Part shown: positions 3,530 to 5,912 of the stretch, in pieces | How positions within the stretch are numbered: position 1 is the stretch's first letter | How the letters are laid out: every line of letters begins with the position of its first letter | NCBI GenBank assembly: GCA_023664705.1 | Contig: JAMPFE010000099.1 | Coordinates: forward strand, 1-5,912 | Origin: Lachnospiraceae bacterium | GTDB lineage: Bacteria; Bacillota; Clostridia; Oscillospirales; Ruminococcaceae | Reading direction: 5' to 3' | Length of the DNA: 5,912 nt | Position numbers and translations under genes: made by a program | Notes under the pieces: model-generated | What the model saw: the letters and a program-made list of their open reading frames with translations, nothing else | Database searches by the model: none | What the model was told of the DNA's origin: nothing

Positions 3530-5725
3530 CTACATACATCTGCTTTCCAATAACAACCAAGTCTTACGCTCGGAAGCCTTACTGTTAATACATTTCTCGA
3601 ACGCGCTCGGCTCTGCGATAAGCAAACAACGCTTTTTGGCTCTTGTTACCGCCGTGTACAACAAACAACTATCCAGTAACTTAAAATGGGAATTGTCTAT
3701 AAGAACGATAACGTTATCATAGCCGCTGCCTTGCGTGACGTGAATAGTCAAGGCGTAGGCAAGCTCGATCTCTCCGAGATTATCATAGTTATACTCAATA
3801 ACCTTGTTGTTACCGGGATTTTCTGCGCTTTCGCCGAAATCGACAAGCATTGTAAAATTATCTTCGTTTATGCTGACGACCGTTCCCGTTTCGCCGTTAA
3901 ATACGTTATTACCATAGTTATTAACGCGCTGTATCACTCTCGCGCCGACACGAAACTCTTTCTTGCCCAAACATAGTGATGTACCATTATAAGGTATAAG
4001 CGCATCCAGAACTATGCGGTTTATCTCTTCCGTGCAATTCACACGGTTCTGCTTGCACGGCATTATTATAATGGTATTCTCAACGCCACTGCCGGCAACG
4101 GATTTCATATAGGACTTTATAGCCAACTCCCGTATTTCCTCACGGTCGCTCCTAAACGCATAAGTCATATCTTGCAAATCTCCCGTGATGATTTTCCTTT
4201 CGGGGCGGTCGACAGGGAATAAGTTCTGCCTGATTTTCCGAGAATCGGAGATTATACCCGATTTTTCGGCTTGACGCAGAATTTTTGTGAGTTTACAGCA
4301 ATTATAGTTCTCGAATTTCAATAAGTCGTGAAAAATATTGCCGCAGCCTATTGGAGGTAACTGTTCGTCATCACCGCAAATAATAACCTTTGTTCCTATT
4401 TGAATAGCTTCGAGAATACCGCAAAAAATCTCCAAATTTATCATAGACGCTTCGTCAATAACAAGCATTTCACAATACAGACGATTATCTTTATTGAACT
4501 TAAAAAGACCGCCGTTATAACCAAGCAACCGATGAATAGTGCTTGCATCGTGATCGGTAACTTCCTTGATACGATTAGCCGCTTTTGCCGATAACGCGCA
4601 ACACTTTATCGTTCTGTTCTTATAAATAGTAGTCAAGGCTCTCAAAATCGAAGATTTGCCCGTACCGGCTTGCCCCGATATCAAAGACACGTTTGTTTCG
4701 CAACACTTACGAATTGCCTCTTTCTGCTCATCCGTGAACAGAAAATCTTGTTTTCGTTCCGCTTCTGCAATACCGCTCTCAATGTCTATGCCTTCATTAT
4801 TAACTTTGGCAGCGTTTAACTCGTTTATCAGATCGATAATCTTATGTTCAAGATTGTAATAATATCGTAAGCCTACCTTGTTACCCACAACGATAAGCAA
4901 ACTGTTTTCGTCGGTCTGGTTATTTAAGAACTCTTTGTACAAATCAAAACAATCCAAGATATTATCACGAACAGCGTTATCCAACTTTTCGACCGATAAC
5001 CAAGTATCACCGTTGTCGTTGGCTATGTTGTGGCAATACCAATTCACAAAGGCTTTTACTCTATACTCGGACACTTTGAGTTTGGGATTGATTATAAGAG
5101 CAATCTCATCCGCTTTTCTGAAGCCTATGCCCCTTATCCGTGTAAGCATATACGGATTTTCCGTGAGTTTCTGCTTTAGCAACGTAGGATTAGGCTCGTC
5201 TTTCAGTAGTTTAGTTATGGTCTTTGACGTTATGCCGAACGGCTGAAGAAGCACGAGTATATCCGAAATAACGTAGTTGTTTATGATTCTGGTGCGTATT
5301 TCGTTCCAAGTCTTTTCTCCGACGCCCTTTATGATAGTAAAATCCACCTCTTTACCTTGCATAACATCCTCGACCACATTCGGGTACTGTTCGAGAATAT
5401 TTTCGGCTTGCGTTTTCGTTACCTGTGATTTGAGGAAGTTTATTTGTTCCTCTTGCGTTTTGGGTATCAACGCAACAACTATTTTGGGGTTGTATTGATA
5501 AGAATTGTACTTTTTGTTGAACACCAACTCGGCGACAATGTTGTACTCGATTCCCAAATCAAGCTGCTGCATTTTACCGGCGAGAAGCCCTACACGCATA
5601 CCGTTGATACAACTCTCGGTATGGGGTATATCTTCTTTGGTGTTAAACATATATACCCCGTAATTGCTCTCTTCATTATAATACCGTGTTAATGTAGGCA
5701 CCGCATTAAATCTAAAAACATTCAT
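3530..5725 (-). CDS. RecD2-like SF1B DNA helicase
   Basis: A complete 731-residue ATP-dependent 5'-3' helicase of the RecD2 type. Helix-hairpin-helix repeats occupy about 127-210 (IIKGVGEKTW, PFGITSKTI, IRGIGFRKADEIA), and a Q-motif-like FTDEQKEAI lies at 330-338. Helicase motifs are Walker A GQAGTGKS (351-358), Ia ALSAKAANRI (377-386), STIHRLL (395-401), Walker B VIDEAS (422-427), III GDDEQLPPIG (451-460), IV LTKILRQ (479-485), an SH3-like insert with VFNGETGTV (608-616), V IHVTQGSGYD (661-670) and VI YTAVTRAKKR (690-699). There are no RecB/RecC partners, as expected for RecD2, so it probably serves phage replication or recombination. Its ATG has AGGAG seven bases upstream, inside the preceding gene, which it overlaps by 14 bases. 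Motif V is unusual: the common H-K/R and SE are V and SG. Confidence 0.97.
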   Translation of the reverse strand: MNVFRFNAVPTLTRYYNEESNYGVYMFNTKEDIPHTESCINGMRVGLLAGKMQQLDLGIEYNIVAELVFNKKYNSYQYNPKIVVALIPKTQEEQINFLKSQVTKTQAENILEQYPNVVEDVMQGKEVDFTIIKGVGEKTWNEIRTRIINNYVISDILVLLQPFGITSKTITKLLKDEPNPTLLKQKLTENPYMLTRIRGIGFRKADEIALIINPKLKVSEYRVKAFVNWYCHNIANDNGDTWLSVEKLDNAVRDNILDCFDLYKEFLNNQTDENSLLIVVGNKVGLRYYYNLEHKIIDLINELNAAKVNNEGIDIESGIAEAERKQDFLFTDEQKEAIRKCCETNVSLISGQAGTGKSSILRALTTIYKNRTIKCCALSAKAANRIKEVTDHDASTIHRLLGYNGGLFKFNKDNRLYCEMLVIDEASMINLEIFCGILEAIQIGTKVIICGDDEQLPPIGCGNIFHDLLKFENYNCCKLTKILRQAEKSGIISDSRKIRQNLFPVDRPERKIITGDLQDMTYAFRSDREEIRELAIKSYMKSVAGSGVENTIIIMPCKQNRVNCTEEINRIVLDALIPYNGTSLCLGKKEFRVGARVIQRVNNYGNNVFNGETGTVVSINEDNFTMLVDFGESAENPGNNKVIEYNYDNLGEIELAYALTIHVTQGSGYDNVIVLIDNSHFKLLDSCLLYTAVTRAKKRCLLIAEPSAFEKCINSKASERKTWLLLESRCM

Positions 5726-5912
5726 TCTTATGCTCCTCGTTTTCGGTTGTCGTCGGCACGATTCCGAACAGTCTGCTCACGGCGAGATTTTTTCCAAACT
5801 CGTAATCATACCTGTCGTCTTTGGAACAAATCGCCTTTGCGTGGTTGATATACTTGCCGTTTTCGTCTTTGAGCGTGGCTATCGTGGTATCGCCCTTTCG
5901 GGTTATTTCCAC
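5712..5912 (-). CDS. C-terminal part of a small phage-type protein (partial at window edge)
   Basis: At least 66 residues are visible. The reading frame reaches the window end at a GTG codon, which could be the start or an internal Val, so the true start is unknown. The segment KAICSKDDRYDYEFGKNLAVSRLFG (26-50) resembles a widespread short phage protein with a charged D/E-F/Y-D-x-x-x-G-x-x-L-A pattern and no assigned function. Its end overlaps the helicase start by 14 bases and contains the helicase ribosome binding site, so the two are co-transcribed and probably coupled. Confidence 0.75.
   Translation of the reverse strand: MEITRKGDTTIATLKDENGKYINHAKAICSKDDRYDYEFGKNLAVSRLFGIVPTTTENEEHKNECF

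Overview
The window looks like an early or nucleic-acid-metabolism segment of a bacteriophage, or a prophage/phage-like element, infecting a low-to-mid GC Firmicute, probably a clostridium relative. The clues are strong AGGAGG-type ribosome binding sites at almost every gene, a textbook TTGACA-17-TATAAT promoter, a RecD2-type helicase among small unnamed phage-type genes, and a group of CCA-encoding tRNA genes mixed with protein genes. No structural, packaging or integration gene is present, so the exact element type and host are inference.

Everything I can support as a protein gene or tRNA is on the minus strand, so the window reads right to left. At the right edge (5912-5712) is the end of a small phage-type protein that overlaps the start of a complete 731-residue RecD2-like helicase (5725-3530). 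A consensus promoter (3442-3414), overlapped by AAAAGTTA repeats that look like an operator, then starts a second unit: a 26-residue Trp-rich small ORF (3331-3251), an 80-residue gene (3209-2967) and a 90-residue gene (2965-2693), the last two one base apart.

From 2564 to 1847 the strand is an RNA-rich block. It holds a cluster of strong stem-loops (2564-2424) containing a tRNA-minihelix-like element that ends in CCA, then tRNA-Ser(UGA), tRNA-Pro(UGG) and tRNA-Tyr(GUA). A 192-residue conserved phage protein of unknown role (1815-1237) follows, then about 330 bases of a degenerate 5-base tandem repeat (CCNNN on +, NNNGG on -), a 207-residue protein with a winged-helix-like N-terminal part (853-230), tRNA-Leu(UAG) with an unusually short variable loop (182-106), and a dense multi-helix element (7-103).

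The most unusual signals are in the RNA. All four tRNAs have an unrelated-sequence stem-loop starting 3-5 bases before their 5' end, and the minihelix element has one too. The Ser-Pro spacer carries an 11-base match to the anti-Shine-Dalgarno tail of 16S rRNA, directly after a stem-loop. The pentamer array has a fixed period but no fixed sequence. These suggest a long multi-tRNA transcript organised for processing, possibly with further structured RNAs; that reading is inference from base pairing done by eye.
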